From Acidobacteriota bacterium (GTDB lineage Bacteria; Acidobacteriota; Vicinamibacteria; Vicinamibacterales; UBA2999), in the NCBI GenBank assembly GCA_018000455.1, contig JAGNJW010000025.1, positions 1 to 64,000 on the forward strand: 64,000 bases of DNA, given 5' to 3'. Positions within the stretch are counted from its first letter, which is position 1. Each line of letters opens with the position of its first letter. The notes beneath the pieces were generated by a model. That model made no database searches, had not been told where the DNA came from, and worked only from the letters and a program-made list of their open reading frames with translations. The position numbers and the translations under genes were made by a program. This document shows positions 22,123-32,126 of the stretch, one piece after another.

Positions 22123-22728
22123 ATGTGGGTGGTGGCAGTGGCGGTGGTGGCCATGGCCGGCTGCCGCCAGGACATGCACGACACCCCACGCTACGAGGTG
22201 TTCGAGGCCAACCCGGGCTACCCGGATGGGCGGGCCTCACGGAACCCTCCGGCCGGCACCGTGGCGCGCGGCCAGCTGCGCGATGACGATCACTTCTACA
22301 CCGGCAAGGTCGACGGCGAGTTCGTCGCCGACTTCCCGTTCGTGATGAGCCAGGCCGACCTCGCCCGTGGGCGGGAGCGCTACACGGCCTACTGCACGCC
22401 GTGCCACGGCCAGACCGGCGATGGCCAGGGCATGGTCGTGCAGCGCGGCCTGCGTCAGGCGGCGACCTATCACCAGGATCGGCTGCGCACGGCGGCCCCC
22501 GGCTACTTCTACGACGTGATCTCGAATGGCTTCGGCGCGATGCAGGGCTATGCCGAACAGGTTCCGCCGCGCGACCGCTGGCTGATTGCCGCCTACGTGC
22601 GGGCGCTGCAGCTCAGTCAGAACGCGACGGTCGACGACGTGCCGGCCGCCGACCGCGGCCGCCTCGATGCGGCGCCCGCCGCGGCCGCGCTGGCTGCCGC
22701 GGAACCAGCGAAGAAGGCGGAACACTAG
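22123..22728 (+). CDS. actE: Alternative complex III monohaem cytochrome lipoprotein ActE
   Basis: Periplasmic monohaem cytochrome c of ACIII: a single YCTPCHGQTGDGQG haem site, a Met-containing loop further on, and a short signal peptide ending in lipobox MAGC. The start is set at 22123 because GGAAG lies 7 nt upstream and the signal peptide begins there. An in-frame ATG at 22006 would add 39 non-signal residues covering the hairpin spacer. It ends in an Ala-rich tail 2 nt before actF. Confidence 0.88.
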   Translation: MWVVAVAVVAMAGCRQDMHDTPRYEVFEANPGYPDGRASRNPPAGTVARGQLRDDDHFYTGKVDGEFVADFPFVMSQADLARGRERYTAYCTPCHGQTGDGQGMVVQRGLRQAATYHQDRLRTAAPGYFYDVISNGFGAMQGYAEQVPPRDRWLIAAYVRALQLSQNATVDDVPAADRGRLDAAPAAAALAAAEPAKKAEH

Positions 22729-22730
22729 AC

Positions 22731-23906
22731 ATGGCTTCGGAAACGTACACCCCGCCCGAGAGCCTCTCGGGCCTGCAGTCGAAGGGCATGATGGCGGCCG
22801 TGGCCGGCGCCGTGCTCACGGCCGTCGGCTTCGCCCTGACCGGTGCCGATCGCTTCTACGAAGCGTATCTGGTGGCCTGGATCTACTGGACGGGCGTCGG
22901 TCTCGGCAGCCTGGCGCTGCTGATGCTGCAGCATCTGAGCGGCGGCGCCTGGGGCGTGGTCATCCGCCGCATCCTCGAAGCGGCCGCCCGCACCCTGCCG
23001 GCGATGGCCGTGCTCGGACTGCCGATCCTGGCCGGCATGGGCCACCTGTACCACTGGACCCACCCCACCACCGACGCGGCCATCCTCGACAAGGCGGCCT
23101 ACCTCAACGTGCCGTTCTTCATCGGCCGTTACATCTTCTACTTCGCGGTGTGGAGCTTCCTGGCCCAGCGCCTCAGCGCCTGGTCGGCCGAGCAGGACCG
23201 CACCGGCGACCCGGCCCTGGCCACGAAGATGTCGAGCCTCTCGGGCGGCGGCCTGGTGGTGTTCTTCCTCACGGTGACGTTCGCCGTCGTCGACTGGACG
23301 ATGTCGATCAACCCGCACTGGTTCTCCACCATGTGGGGCTTCCTCTACATCGTGGGCCAGGGGCTGTCGGCGCTCGCCTTCGCCGTGTTCATGCTGGCGC
23401 GGCTGTCGCGGGAACGGCCGATGGATCACGTCGTGAACCCGTCGCACTTCCACGACCTGGGCAAGCTGCTCTTCGCCTTCATCATGTTGTGGGCGTATCT
23501 CTCGTTCTCGCAGTTCCTCATCATCTATTCGGCGAACACCCAGGAAGAGATTCCGCACTACTTCGTGCGCTCGCAGCACGGCTGGCAGTGGGTCGGCTGG
23601 ACGCTGGTCATCTTCCATTTCGTGCTGCCCTACGTGCTGCTGCTGGCGCGCGACATCAAGCGCGACTGGAGCCGGGTCAGCCGGATCGCCCTGGGGGTCG
23701 TGGCCATCCGTTTCGTCGACTACTACTGGCACGTCGCCCCTGAGTTCCATCACGAGGGCCTGTCGTTCGGGCTCATCGACCTCGCCCTGCCCGTGGCCAT
23801 CGGCGGCGTCTTCGTGATGCTGTTCGCCATGCAGCTCAAGGGCCGCTCGTTGCTGCCCCTGCAGGACCAGGGACTGGCGAAGGCACTCACGCACCATACG
23901 CACTAG
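22731..23906 (+). CDS. actF: Alternative complex III membrane subunit ActF
   Basis: Second large membrane subunit of ACIII, distantly related to ActC. About ten helices. Typical stretches are YWTGVGLGSLALLMLQHLSG, YHWTHPTTDAAILDKAAYLN, DWTMSINPHWFSTMWGFLYI and QFLIIYSANTQEEIPHYFVR. The ATG at 22731 starts 2 nt after the actE stop and gives 391 residues. In known complexes ActF pairs with ActC and may take part in proton movement. Confidence 0.92.
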   Translation: MASETYTPPESLSGLQSKGMMAAVAGAVLTAVGFALTGADRFYEAYLVAWIYWTGVGLGSLALLMLQHLSGGAWGVVIRRILEAAARTLPAMAVLGLPILAGMGHLYHWTHPTTDAAILDKAAYLNVPFFIGRYIFYFAVWSFLAQRLSAWSAEQDRTGDPALATKMSSLSGGGLVVFFLTVTFAVVDWTMSINPHWFSTMWGFLYIVGQGLSALAFAVFMLARLSRERPMDHVVNPSHFHDLGKLLFAFIMLWAYLSFSQFLIIYSANTQEEIPHYFVRSQHGWQWVGWTLVIFHFVLPYVLLLARDIKRDWSRVSRIALGVVAIRFVDYYWHVAPEFHHEGLSFGLIDLALPVAIGGVFVMLFAMQLKGRSLLPLQDQGLAKALTHHTH

Positions 23907-23909
23907 AGC

Positions 23910-23948
23910 AGGGAATAGGGAACGGGGAGCAGGGAACAGGGATCGGGA
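23910..23948 (+). repeat. Degenerate GGGAACA heptamer repeat
   Basis: Five consecutive 7-nt units (GGGAATA, GGGAACG, GGGAGCA, GGGAACA, GGGATCG) between actF and the next gene. The same unit occurs in inverse orientation at 63787-63840. Looks like a dispersed simple-sequence spacer. Confidence 0.7.
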
Positions 23949-23986
23949 CGACCGGAGCTGCACCTCGACCTCGCCAGGACAACGAT

Positions 23987-24454
23987 ATGTCGAACGACGC
24001 GGACCTCGAATACGGACCAACGCCACCGGGGGCGGAGTACGAGCACACGGATATCGATCCGGGAATCGGCTACCGGTTCGGGATCTGGCTCACTGTCTCG
24101 ATGGCGGTCGGCGCCGCCATCGTCTACGGCACGTATGCGTTTCTGGAGTACCGAGCCGACGTGGCGGATGCGACCCGCCGCTTCCCGCTGGCACAGGGCA
24201 TCGCGCAGGAGCCGTCGGCGCCGCGCCTCCAGACCCAGCCGTTCAAGGACGTCCTGCAGCTCAAGACCGAGCAGCGCGCGGTGCTCAACAGCTACGGCTG
24301 GATCGACAAGACCAACGGTGTCGTGCACATCCCGATCGAGCGCGCCATGGCGCTCACGCTCGAGCGCGGTCTGCCGGCGCGCCCGGGCGGTTCGGCGGCG
24401 CCCGCGATGATCGTGCAGGATTCCTCGGCCGGCCGCACCTCCGCTCCAAGGTAA
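23987..24454 (+). CDS. Small membrane protein of the act-caa3 operon
   Basis: 155 residues with one helix (GIWLTVSMAVGAAIVYGTYAF), an acidic N-terminus and a periplasmic C-terminal part containing YGWIDKTNGVVHIPIERAMA. That motif is familiar from small genes between ACIII and oxidase genes in related bacteria. It is probably an accessory or linking subunit between complex III and the oxidase, or an assembly factor. No cofactor ligands are seen. It lies 8 nt before the SCO gene. Function is inferred from position only. Confidence 0.75.
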   Translation: MSNDADLEYGPTPPGAEYEHTDIDPGIGYRFGIWLTVSMAVGAAIVYGTYAFLEYRADVADATRRFPLAQGIAQEPSAPRLQTQPFKDVLQLKTEQRAVLNSYGWIDKTNGVVHIPIERAMALTLERGLPARPGGSAAPAMIVQDSSAGRTSAPR

Positions 24455-24462
24455 ACAGGATC

Positions 24463-25317
24463 ATGAACACCTTCGCCAGATACCTCCTCGCGCTTGCGGC
24501 TCTTGCCGCCGTGACCGGCGTGTCGGCGTTCGCTCAGGCCGACGCGCCGGGCCTCAGGCCGGCGGCCGGACCACCCGCGAGCTCGATGCCGGTCGCGCTG
24601 CAGCAGATCCGGTTCGACCAGCGGCTCGAGGCGCAGCTGCCCCTCGATGCCGTCTTCAAGGACGAGCACGGCGCCGTCGTCACCCTCGGCGACTACTTCG
24701 GCGCGCGTCCGGTCGTGGTGGCGTTCGTGTATTACGAGTGTCCGATGCTCTGCAACCAGATCCTGAACGGACTGGTGAGCGCCATCGGAGTGCTCGACCA
24801 GACCGTCGGCGAAGACTTCGACGTGGTGGCCATCAGCTTCGACGCCCGCGAGACGCCGGTGCAGGCGGCCGCGAAGAAGGCCACCTACGTCGACAGCTAC
24901 CAGCGACCCGGGAGCGAGCGCGGCTGGCACTTCCTCACCGGTGACGAGGATGCGATCCGGCGCGTCACCGACTCGGCAGGATTCCAGTTCGCCTGGGACG
25001 CCGCCACCCAGCAGTTCGCACACGCCAGCGGCATCGTCGTCGCTACGCCGGAGGGCAAGCTGTCACGCTACCTCTTCGGCATCGAGTATCCGCCGCGCGA
25101 TCTGAAGTTCGCGCTGATGGAGTCGTCGGCGGGCAGGATCGGGTCGGTGGTCGATCAGGTGCTGCTCTACTGCTATCACTACGAACCCGCCACGGGCACT
25201 TACAGCCTCGTGGCCATGAACGCCGTCAGGATGGGCGGTGTCGTCACGATGGTGGCGCTCGTCGGGTTCGTCGGGATTTCGCTCAGGCGCGATGGCCGCG
25301 CCCGAGCCGGGCACTGA
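24463..25317 (+). CDS. SCO1/SenC copper chaperone for cytochrome oxidase
   Basis: Thioredoxin-fold copper chaperone that delivers copper to the CuA centre of subunit II. The copper-binding CxxxC (YYECPMLCNQ) is present, and the later His lies in QFAHASGIVVATPEGKLSRY. It has a signal peptide at the start and a C-terminal transmembrane helix (GGVVTMVALVGFVGISL), so it is membrane-tethered in the periplasm. Its place just before the caa3 genes fits assembly of that oxidase. Confidence 0.9.
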   Translation: MNTFARYLLALAALAAVTGVSAFAQADAPGLRPAAGPPASSMPVALQQIRFDQRLEAQLPLDAVFKDEHGAVVTLGDYFGARPVVVAFVYYECPMLCNQILNGLVSAIGVLDQTVGEDFDVVAISFDARETPVQAAAKKATYVDSYQRPGSERGWHFLTGDEDAIRRVTDSAGFQFAWDAATQQFAHASGIVVATPEGKLSRYLFGIEYPPRDLKFALMESSAGRIGSVVDQVLLYCYHYEPATGTYSLVAMNAVRMGGVVTMVALVGFVGISLRRDGRARAGH

Positions 25318-25323
25318 GTCCTT

Positions 25324-26337
25324 ATGGGTGGTATTCCGCTGTTTCCAGAGGCCGCATCGTCCTTCGCTTCGGAGGTCGACGCGCTCTATCTGTTCATCGT
25401 TGCCGTCTCGGCGTTCTTCACGCTGGCCATTTCGGCGGCTGTCGTGTACTTCGCCTTCCGGTATCGCCGCCGGCATGCCGAGGAGATTGGCGCGCATATC
25501 GAGGGGTCGCTGCCTCTCGAGCTCGCGTGGTCGATCATCCCGGCCATCATCGCCATGGTCATGTTCGCCTGGGGCGCCAAGCTCTACTACGAGATACGGC
25601 GTCCACCGGCCGAGTCGTTGCAGATCTACGCGGTGGGCAAGCAGTGGATGTGGAAGTTCCAGCATACCGGCGGCCAGCGCGAGATCAACGAGCTGCACGT
25701 GCCGGTGGGACGCCCCATCAAGGTGCTCGTGACGTCGGAGGACGTGCTGCACGACCTCTACTTCCCGGCCTTCCGCACCAAGATCGACGCCATCCCCGGC
25801 CGCTATCAGCCGCTGTGGTTCGAAGCCACCAAGCCCGGCCGCTATCACATCTTCTGCGCTGAATATTGCGGCACCAAACACTCCGGCATGATCGGCACCG
25901 TGATCGTGATGGAAGCGCCGCAGTACCAGGAATGGCTCGCCGGTGGCGGCAGTGAAGGCACGATGGCCGAGCGCGGGGCCAAGCTCTTCAACGACCTGGC
26001 CTGCAGCACCTGCCATCTCGACAACGGCCAGGGCCGCGGCCCGTCGCTCAAGGACATCGTCGGCAGGCCGGTGGAGCTGACCAGCGGGCAGACGGCGGTG
26101 GTCGATGAAGGCTACCTGCGCGAGTCGATCCTCAACTCGCAGGCGAAGATCGTGAAGGGGTTCACGCCTCTGATGCCGACGTTCCAGGGTCTCGTCAGCG
26201 AAGAAGGCCTGGCCGCGCTCATCGAGCACATCAAGTCGCTGTCGCCCCAGGCGACGGCTGTCGCGCCGCCTTCCGAGCCAGCGTCGGCCCCCTCAACCAG
26301 CCCGCCAGGCGCGCCGGCGCAGGGCGCGCGAAGGTAA
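25324..26337 (+). CDS. coxB: caa3 cytochrome c oxidase subunit II with fused cytochrome c
   Basis: Two N-terminal helices, then the cupredoxin CuA domain (VGKQWMWKFQH, VLHDLYFPAFRTKID, FCAEYCGTKHSGMIG with both CuA Cys, the His and the Met) and a C-terminal haem domain (CSTCHLDNGQG, with PLMPTFQG supplying Met). Fusion of a haem domain defines the caa3 type and lets it accept electrons directly from ACIII. It ends in a Pro/Ala tail 3 nt before subunit I. Confidence 0.95.
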   Translation: MGGIPLFPEAASSFASEVDALYLFIVAVSAFFTLAISAAVVYFAFRYRRRHAEEIGAHIEGSLPLELAWSIIPAIIAMVMFAWGAKLYYEIRRPPAESLQIYAVGKQWMWKFQHTGGQREINELHVPVGRPIKVLVTSEDVLHDLYFPAFRTKIDAIPGRYQPLWFEATKPGRYHIFCAEYCGTKHSGMIGTVIVMEAPQYQEWLAGGGSEGTMAERGAKLFNDLACSTCHLDNGQGRGPSLKDIVGRPVELTSGQTAVVDEGYLRESILNSQAKIVKGFTPLMPTFQGLVSEEGLAALIEHIKSLSPQATAVAPPSEPASAPSTSPPGAPAQGARR

Positions 26338-26340
26338 GCC

Positions 26341-27963
26341 ATGGAAACGCCCGTCTACCCAGCGCTCAACTACCTGTCGAAGGGCCACGGCCTCAAGTCG
26401 TGGCTGCTCACCAAGGACCACAAGCGGATCGCGATCCTCTACCTGATCTCGATCTCGATCTTCTTCTTCCTCGGCGGCCTGTTCGCCGTGGGGATCCGGC
26501 TCGAGTTGACCACGCCGCAGGGCGATCTCTTCCAGCCCGACACCTACAACAAGTTCTTCACGCTGCACGGCGTGATCATGGTGTTCTTCTTCCTGATCCC
26601 GTCGGTGCCGGCGGTGCTGGGCAACTTCCTCATTCCGCCGATGATCGGGGCCAAAGACCTGGCCTTCCCGCGCATCAACCTGCTCAGCTGGTACCTCTAC
26701 ATCGTCGGCGGCGTCTTCACCCTGTTCGCCATCATCCTGGGCGGTGTCGACACCGGCTGGACGTTCTATACGCCTTACAGTTCGGTCTCCTCGAGCACCA
26801 ACGTCGTCGCGACGGCGCTCGGCGTCTTCATCTCGGGTTTCTCGTCGATTCTGACCGGCCTGAACTTCATCGTCACGATTCACCGGATGCGCGCTCCCGG
26901 GATGACGTGGTTCAAGCTGCCGCTCTTCGTCTGGGCGCACTACGCCACCAGCCTCATCCAGGTCCTGGGCACGCCGGTCATCGCCATCACCATCCTGATG
27001 GTGTTCGTGGAGCGGGCCTTCGGCTTCGGCATCTTCGACCCGCAGCGCGGTGGCGACCCGGTGCTCTTCCAGCACCTGTTCTGGTTCTACTCGCACCCGG
27101 CCGTCTACATCATGATCCTGCCGGCCATGGGCGTGATCAGCGAAGTGATCTCGACTTTCTCGCGCAAGCGCATCTTCGGCTACAGCTTCGTGGCGTTCTC
27201 GTCGCTCGCCATCGCGGTGTTCGGCTTCATCGTGTGGGCGCACCACCTGTTCGTCGCCGGCATCACGGTCTACGCCGCGATGGTGTTCTCGTTCCTGAGC
27301 TTCTCGGTTGCGATTCCATCCGCCGTCAAGGTCTTCAACTGGTCGGCCACGCTGCACAAGGGCTCGCTCCGCTTCGACACGCCGATGCTCTATGTCTACG
27401 GTTTCTTCGGGCTGTTCCTCATCGGCGGGCTGACCGGCCTGTTCCTGGCCACGCTGGCCGTCGACGTCCACGTCCACGACACCTACTTCGTCGTGGCGCA
27501 CTTCCACTACATCATGGTGGGCGGCGCCATCATGGGCTACCTCGGCGGCCTGCACTTCTGGTGGCCGAAGATGGTCGGGCGGATGTACTCGGAGTTCTGG
27601 TCGAGGATCGCCGCTATTCTCGTGTTCGTGGGCTTCAACCTCACGTTCTTCCCGCAGTTCGTGCTGGGCTACATGGGCATGCCGCGCCGCTACCACATGT
27701 ATCCGGACGAGTTCCAGGTCCTGAACGTGTTGTCGTCGGCGGGGGCCTCGGTGCTCGGCCTCGGTTATCTGCTGCCGGTCATCTACTTCCTCTACTCACT
27801 CAAGTACGGCGAAGTGGCCGGCAACAACCCGTGGGGCGCCTCCGGCCTCGAGTGGCGCACGCAGTCGCCGCCGTTGACGGAGAACTTTCTCGAAGTGCCC
27901 CGGGACGTGCCGGAAGCGTACGAATACACCCCCAAGGTCATTCGGGAGGCCAAGCTTGTCTAA
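26341..27963 (+). CDS. coxA: Cytochrome c oxidase subunit I
   Basis: Catalytic haem-copper subunit: O2 reduction with proton pumping. The haem a ligand is in [12 protein letters not shown]. The CuB site is [12 protein letters not shown] with the crosslinked Tyr, plus WAHHLFVAG. The haem a3 and a ligands are in [12 protein letters not shown]. The K-channel region is visible; YSHP is of A-type. Twelve helices, 540 residues. TTG of subunit III overlaps its stop. Confidence 0.96.
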   Translation: METPVYPALNYLSKGHGLKSWLLTKDHKRIAILYLISISIFFFLGGLFAVGIRLELTTPQGDLFQPDTYNKFFTLHGVIMVFFFLIPSVPAVLGNFLIPPMIGAKDLAFPRINLLSWYLYIVGGVFTLFAIILGGVDTGWTFYTPYSSVSSSTNVVATALGVFISGFSSILTGLNFIVTIHRMRAPGMTWFKLPLFVWAHYATSLIQVLGTPVIAITILMVFVERAFGFGIFDPQRGGDPVLFQHLFWFYSHPAVYIMILPAMGVISEVISTFSRKRIFGYSFVAFSSLAIAVFGFIVWAHHLFVAGITVYAAMVFSFLSFSVAIPSAVKVFNWSATLHKGSLRFDTPMLYVYGFFGLFLIGGLTGLFLATLAVDVHVHDTYFVVAHFHYIMVGGAIMGYLGGLHFWWPKMVGRMYSEFWSRIAAILVFVGFNLTFFPQFVLGYMGMPRRYHMYPDEFQVLNVLSSAGASVLGLGYLLPVIYFLYSLKYGEVAGNNPWGASGLEWRTQSPPLTENFLEVPRDVPEAYEYTPKVIREAKLV

Positions 27964-28738
27964 CGGCACCGCTCACGCCGATGGGGCCTCGCCCATGTCC
28001 GACCACGGACATGCCCATCACCCGGCGCTGCAGCACCACTTCACCACCATGGCCCAGCAGCGCGAAGCTGGGGTGCTGGGGATGTGGGTGTTCCTGCTCA
28101 CCGAGGTGCTGTTCTTCGGCGGGCTGTTCATCACCTACACCGTCTACCGGATGTGGTACTACGACGCGTTCGCGGCCGCGAGCAAGTCGATCGCCATCGT
28201 CCCCGGCCTCGTCAACACCGTCGTGCTCATCGGCAGCTCGCTGACCATGGCGCTGTCGGTGCGTGCCGCCCAGACCAACCAGCGCAAGGCAACGGTGAAC
28301 TGGCTGCTGGCCACTATTGTCCTCGGCACGGTGTTCCTCGGGATCAAGGTCTACGAGTACGCCGACAAGTTCGAGCACCATCACGTCCCGGGAGCAACGT
28401 TCCAGTTCGCGCCCGAGCACGAAGGCGGCGCGGCGGCGGCCGAGGACTCCTCGACGGCGCTCGGAGCAGGCGGTCACGTCGCCACCATGGGGCCCGACCA
28501 GCTCCAGCGCACGACGCAGATCTTCTTCAGCCTCTACTTCCTGATGACGGGCCTCCACGCCATCCACATGATCGTGGGCGTCGTGATCCTGTTCATCATC
28601 GCGTGGATGGCGCACAAGGGCCGGTTCGACAGCGAGTACCACGCGCCGGTCGAGATGACGGGTCTCTACTGGCACTTCGTCGACATCGTCTGGATCTTCC
28701 TGTTCCCGCTGCTCTACCTCGTGGAACGGCACAACTAG
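27956..28738 (+). CDS. coxC: Cytochrome c oxidase subunit III
   Basis: Membrane subunit III ([20 protein letters not shown] opening, [20 protein letters not shown] end). A non-conserved Ala/Glu-rich insert of about 45 residues lies in the middle ([20 protein letters not shown]). The start is a TTG supported by GGGAGG six nt upstream, overlapping the coxA stop by 8 nt, which suggests coupling. Length 260 with the insert. Confidence 0.92.
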   Translation: MSNGTAHADGASPMSDHGHAHHPALQHHFTTMAQQREAGVLGMWVFLLTEVLFFGGLFITYTVYRMWYYDAFAAASKSIAIVPGLVNTVVLIGSSLTMALSVRAAQTNQRKATVNWLLATIVLGTVFLGIKVYEYADKFEHHHVPGATFQFAPEHEGGAAAAEDSSTALGAGGHVATMGPDQLQRTTQIFFSLYFLMTGLHAIHMIVGVVILFIIAWMAHKGRFDSEYHAPVEMTGLYWHFVDIVWIFLFPLLYLVERHN

Positions 28739-28754
28739 GCCGGGAATCGTTCAC

Positions 28755-29063
28755 ATGTCATCCGTCCACGTTTCGCCCCTCAGCACCTATCTCACGATCT
28801 TCGGCGCCCTGATGGTGCTGTCGGCGATCACGGTGGGCGCCGCCTTCGTCAACCTCGGGTCGCTGAACCCGGTCGTGGCGCTGGCGATTGCCGGCTTGAA
28901 GGCCACGCTGGTCATCCTCTACTTCATGCACGTGAGGCACAGCAGCCGGCTCACCAAGCTCACGGTCGTGCTCAGCTTGTTCTTCGTGGCCATCTTGTTT
29001 GCAGAAACGCTGATGGACTACGCTACCCGTGGCTGGCTGAACTACATCCCGATGAGCCAGTAA
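28755..29063 (+). CDS. coxD: Cytochrome c oxidase subunit IV (prokaryotic type)
   Basis: 102 residues with three helices, matching the CtaF/CoxD-type small subunit: YLTIFGALMVLSAITVGAAF, the AGLKATLVILYFMHVRHSSR signature, and a last helix. A structural and assembly subunit of the oxidase. Last gene of the respiratory operon. Confidence 0.9.
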   Translation: MSSVHVSPLSTYLTIFGALMVLSAITVGAAFVNLGSLNPVVALAIAGLKATLVILYFMHVRHSSRLTKLTVVLSLFFVAILFAETLMDYATRGWLNYIPMSQ

Positions 29064-29161
29064 GGCGCGCTCAACCAATCGGCGACACTCGCGACGTGCC
29101 TCGTGCTCGCCAACGAACCGTACCGGCCCGGTCGGCCGTGCGGTCACCCTGGAGCTGGTCC

Positions 29162-31357
29162 ATGAAGCGTTCGCTTGCCGTTCTCGCTCTCGTTGCCCTG
29201 GTCTCGTGCAAGGCGACCCCCCCGGTTCCCGCCGTGTCGCCAGAGATGGCCGCGTGGCAGCAGCGAGCCGAGGGTATCACCATCGTGCGCGACGACTGGG
29301 GCGTGCCGCACATCACCGGCAAGACCGATGCCGATGCCGTCTTCGGCCTCATGTACGCGCAGGCGGAAGACGACTTCAACCGCGTGGAGATGAACTTCAT
29401 CAACGCCATGGGCCGCCTGGCCGAGGCCGAGGGCGAGATGGAGATCTACCGCGACTTGCGGATGAAGCTCTTCATCGATCCGGTGGAGCTCAAGGCCGAG
29501 TACGAGAAGGCGCCCGACTGGCTCAAGGCGCTCATGACGGGGTGGGCGGATGGCCTCAACTACTACCTGGCCATGCATCCGGAGGTGACGCCGCGCGTCA
29601 TCACCAAGTTCGAACCGTGGATGGCCCTCAGCTTCAGTGAAGGCAGCATCGGTGGCGACATCGAACGCGTGTCGATTGCCCAGCTCGAAGCCTTCTACGG
29701 CAAGAACCCGGCGGCGATGACGCGCCTCGAGCCCGACCCGCGCTACATGGCCGTGCCGCCCGAGCCGGCCGGTTCCAACGGGTGGGCGATCGCGCCGGCC
29801 AACACGACTGCCGGCAAGGCGCTGCTGTGGATCAACCCGCACACGTCGTTCTCGTTCCGCGAAGAAGCGCAGATGACGAGCCAGGAAGGGCTGAACGCCT
29901 ACGGCGCGCTCACCTGGGGCCAGTTCTTCATCTACCAGGGCTTCAACGAAACGGCCGGCTGGATGCACACCTCGAGCGGAGTCGACAACATCGACGAGTT
30001 CCTCGAGACCATCGTGCGGAAGGACGGCAAGGTGTTCTACAAGTACGGGGCCGAGGAGCGTGAGGTCCAGACCAAGACGGTGACCGTGCCCTACAAGACC
30101 GGGAGCGGAATGGCCACGAAGGAATTCACCGTCTATCGCACGCACCACGGCCCGATCGTGCGCGAGCAGGACGGCAAGTGGGTGGCGGCGGCGCTCATGG
30201 AGCAGCCGCTGAAGGCCCTGCAGCAGTCCTACGGCCGGACCAAGACGAAGAACATGGCCGAGTACAAGCAGGTGATGGAGCTGCACACCAACTCGTCGAA
30301 CGACACCCTGTTTGCCGACGCCGAGGGCAACATCGCCTACTTCCACTCGAACTTCGTCCCCAAGCGCAATCCGAAGCTCGACTGGACCAAGCCGGTGGAT
30401 GGCAGCGTGCCGGCCAACGACTGGCAGGGCGTGCACGCCGTGGACGACAGCCCGAGCGTGGAGAATCCGCCGAACGGGTGGGTCTACAACACCAACAACT
30501 GGCCGTATACCGCCGCCGGCGCCAACAGCAAGAAGAAGAGCGACTTCCCCGCCTACTTCGATCGCAACGGCGAGAACCCGCGCGGCGTTCACGCCATCCG
30601 CGTGCTCGACAAGAAGAAGGACTTCTCGATCGAGGCGCTCATCGCGGCTGGTTTCGACACCCAGCAGCCGGAGTTCGACGTGCAGATCCCGCTCCTGCTC
30701 CGGGCGTGGGACCAGGCGGCGGCGAACCCGCTGAAGGCCAAACTCGCCGAGCCGATCAAGGCACTGCGCGCGTGGGATCGCCGCTGGGCCGTCGACTCGG
30801 TGCCGCAGTCGCTGGCGATCTTCTGGGGTGACGAGCTGTGGGCGAAGAGCGCCGACGCCGCCCGCGCCGCCGGCATCACGGTCTACGAGCAGATGCGCGC
30901 CAAGGCCACCGGCCAGCAGCGGCTCGAGGCGCTGGCGGAGGTGGTCGACAAGCTGACCGCCGACTTCGGCACCTGGCAGACACCGTGGGGTGAGATCAAC
31001 CGCTTCCAGCGCATCTCGCCGGCGATCGTCCATCCCTACACCGACGACAAGCCGAGCACGCCCGTAGGCTTCGCCTCGGCGCGCTGGGGGTCGCTGGCAT
31101 CCTTCGGCGCCCGTTCCTACAACGGCAGCAAGCGGATCTACGGGTCGAGCGGCAACAGCTTCGTGGCGGCCGTGGAGTTCGGCCAAGACGGCGTGCGGGC
31201 CCGCGCCATCACGGCCGGCGGGCTGAGCAGCGACATCAATTCGAAGCACTTCAACGACCAGGCCGAGCGCTACGCCACCGGCAACCTGCGCGAGGTCTAC
31301 TTCTACCCGAAGCAGCTCGAGGGCCACACCGAGCGGACCTACGCACCCGGGAAGTAA
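29162..31357 (+). CDS. Penicillin-acylase-like (S45) N-terminal nucleophile hydrolase, lipoprotein
   Basis: Ntn-hydrolase of the penicillin/acyl-homoserine-lactone acylase family, which cleaves amide bonds of acylated amines. The signal peptide ends in lipobox LVSC. The autocatalytic junction and nucleophile are at GSNGWAIAP, near residue 204, giving a roughly 200-residue alpha chain and 530-residue beta chain. EFTVYRTHHGPIV and the INPHTSFSF region are typical. GGAG before the ATG supports the start. Substrate not deducible: acyl-homoserine lactones, peptides and beta-lactams are all possible. Confidence 0.88.
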   Translation: MKRSLAVLALVALVSCKATPPVPAVSPEMAAWQQRAEGITIVRDDWGVPHITGKTDADAVFGLMYAQAEDDFNRVEMNFINAMGRLAEAEGEMEIYRDLRMKLFIDPVELKAEYEKAPDWLKALMTGWADGLNYYLAMHPEVTPRVITKFEPWMALSFSEGSIGGDIERVSIAQLEAFYGKNPAAMTRLEPDPRYMAVPPEPAGSNGWAIAPANTTAGKALLWINPHTSFSFREEAQMTSQEGLNAYGALTWGQFFIYQGFNETAGWMHTSSGVDNIDEFLETIVRKDGKVFYKYGAEEREVQTKTVTVPYKTGSGMATKEFTVYRTHHGPIVREQDGKWVAAALMEQPLKALQQSYGRTKTKNMAEYKQVMELHTNSSNDTLFADAEGNIAYFHSNFVPKRNPKLDWTKPVDGSVPANDWQGVHAVDDSPSVENPPNGWVYNTNNWPYTAAGANSKKKSDFPAYFDRNGENPRGVHAIRVLDKKKDFSIEALIAAGFDTQQPEFDVQIPLLLRAWDQAAANPLKAKLAEPIKALRAWDRRWAVDSVPQSLAIFWGDELWAKSADAARAAGITVYEQMRAKATGQQRLEALAEVVDKLTADFGTWQTPWGEINRFQRISPAIVHPYTDDKPSTPVGFASARWGSLASFGARSYNGSKRIYGSSGNSFVAAVEFGQDGVRARAITAGGLSSDINSKHFNDQAERYATGNLREVYFYPKQLEGHTERTYAPGK

Positions 31358-31368
31358 GCGGACCGCTC

Positions 31369-31983
31369 GTGACACGTCGCTCCCTGGCCGATGAGTTCGG
31401 CCACCTCGACATCTACCTGTTCGACCAGCTCCTGCGCGGCCGGATCGCGCCCGGCATGCGCGTGCTCGATGCCGGTTGCGGCGCCGGACGCAACCTCGTC
31501 TACCTGCTCCGCGAAGGGTTCGACCTGTGGGCCATGGATCGCGATCCGGCGGCCGTCGACGCCGTACGTGCCCTGGCCGCCAGCCTGGCGCCTGCCCTGT
31601 CGGCCGATCACTTCCACGTCGGGCCGGTCGAGTCGATGCCGTTCGCCGACGCCTCGTTCGACGTCGTCGTCAGCAACGCCGTGCTCCACTTCGCGCGGGA
31701 CGACCACCATTTCGAGGCCATGGTGCATGAGATGTGGCGAGTGCTGGCTCCGCGAGGCCTGCTGTTCGCGCGTCTGGCGTCGTCGATCGGCATGGCCGAG
31801 CGCATGCGGGCCCTGGGCCAGGGCCGGCACCTGTTGCCGGACGGGTCTGAACGCTACCTCGTCGACGAAACCAGGCTGCTCACCCTGACGAACCGTCTCG
31901 GCGCGCGCCTGCTCGATCCGCTCAAGACGACCATCGTGCAGGACCAGCGCTGCATGACGACCTGGGTCATCGCTCGACCGTAG
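31369..31983 (+). CDS. Class I SAM-dependent methyltransferase
   Basis: Rossmann-fold methyltransferase of the Methyltransf_11 type: VLDAGCGAGRNLVYLL (SAM-binding glycine motif), LWAMDRD (acidic ribose-binding residue), FDVVVSNAVLHFA and VLAPRGLLFARLA. 204 residues, soluble. It begins at a GTG 11 nt after the acylase gene. Substrate unknown. Confidence 0.85.
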   Translation: MTRRSLADEFGHLDIYLFDQLLRGRIAPGMRVLDAGCGAGRNLVYLLREGFDLWAMDRDPAAVDAVRALAASLAPALSADHFHVGPVESMPFADASFDVVVSNAVLHFARDDHHFEAMVHEMWRVLAPRGLLFARLASSIGMAERMRALGQGRHLLPDGSERYLVDETRLLTLTNRLGARLLDPLKTTIVQDQRCMTTWVIARP

Positions 31984-32126
31984 CGGCCTGCGCGGGCGGT
32001 GGGTTGCAATTCGCCGCCGTTCGTGTGACGATTTGCTGCTCAGTCGGCGGCCTTCCATCATCAGGAATCATCCACCGCCGTTTTTGAGCGCATAGCGTGT
32101 GCGCCAACACGAGGGAGCCTGGCCGG

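Noticed and set aside
29144-31375. Long antisense open frame opposite the penicillin-acylase-like gene
   Set aside because: Low-complexity composition, no domain, and the plus-strand gene has signal peptide and catalytic motifs.
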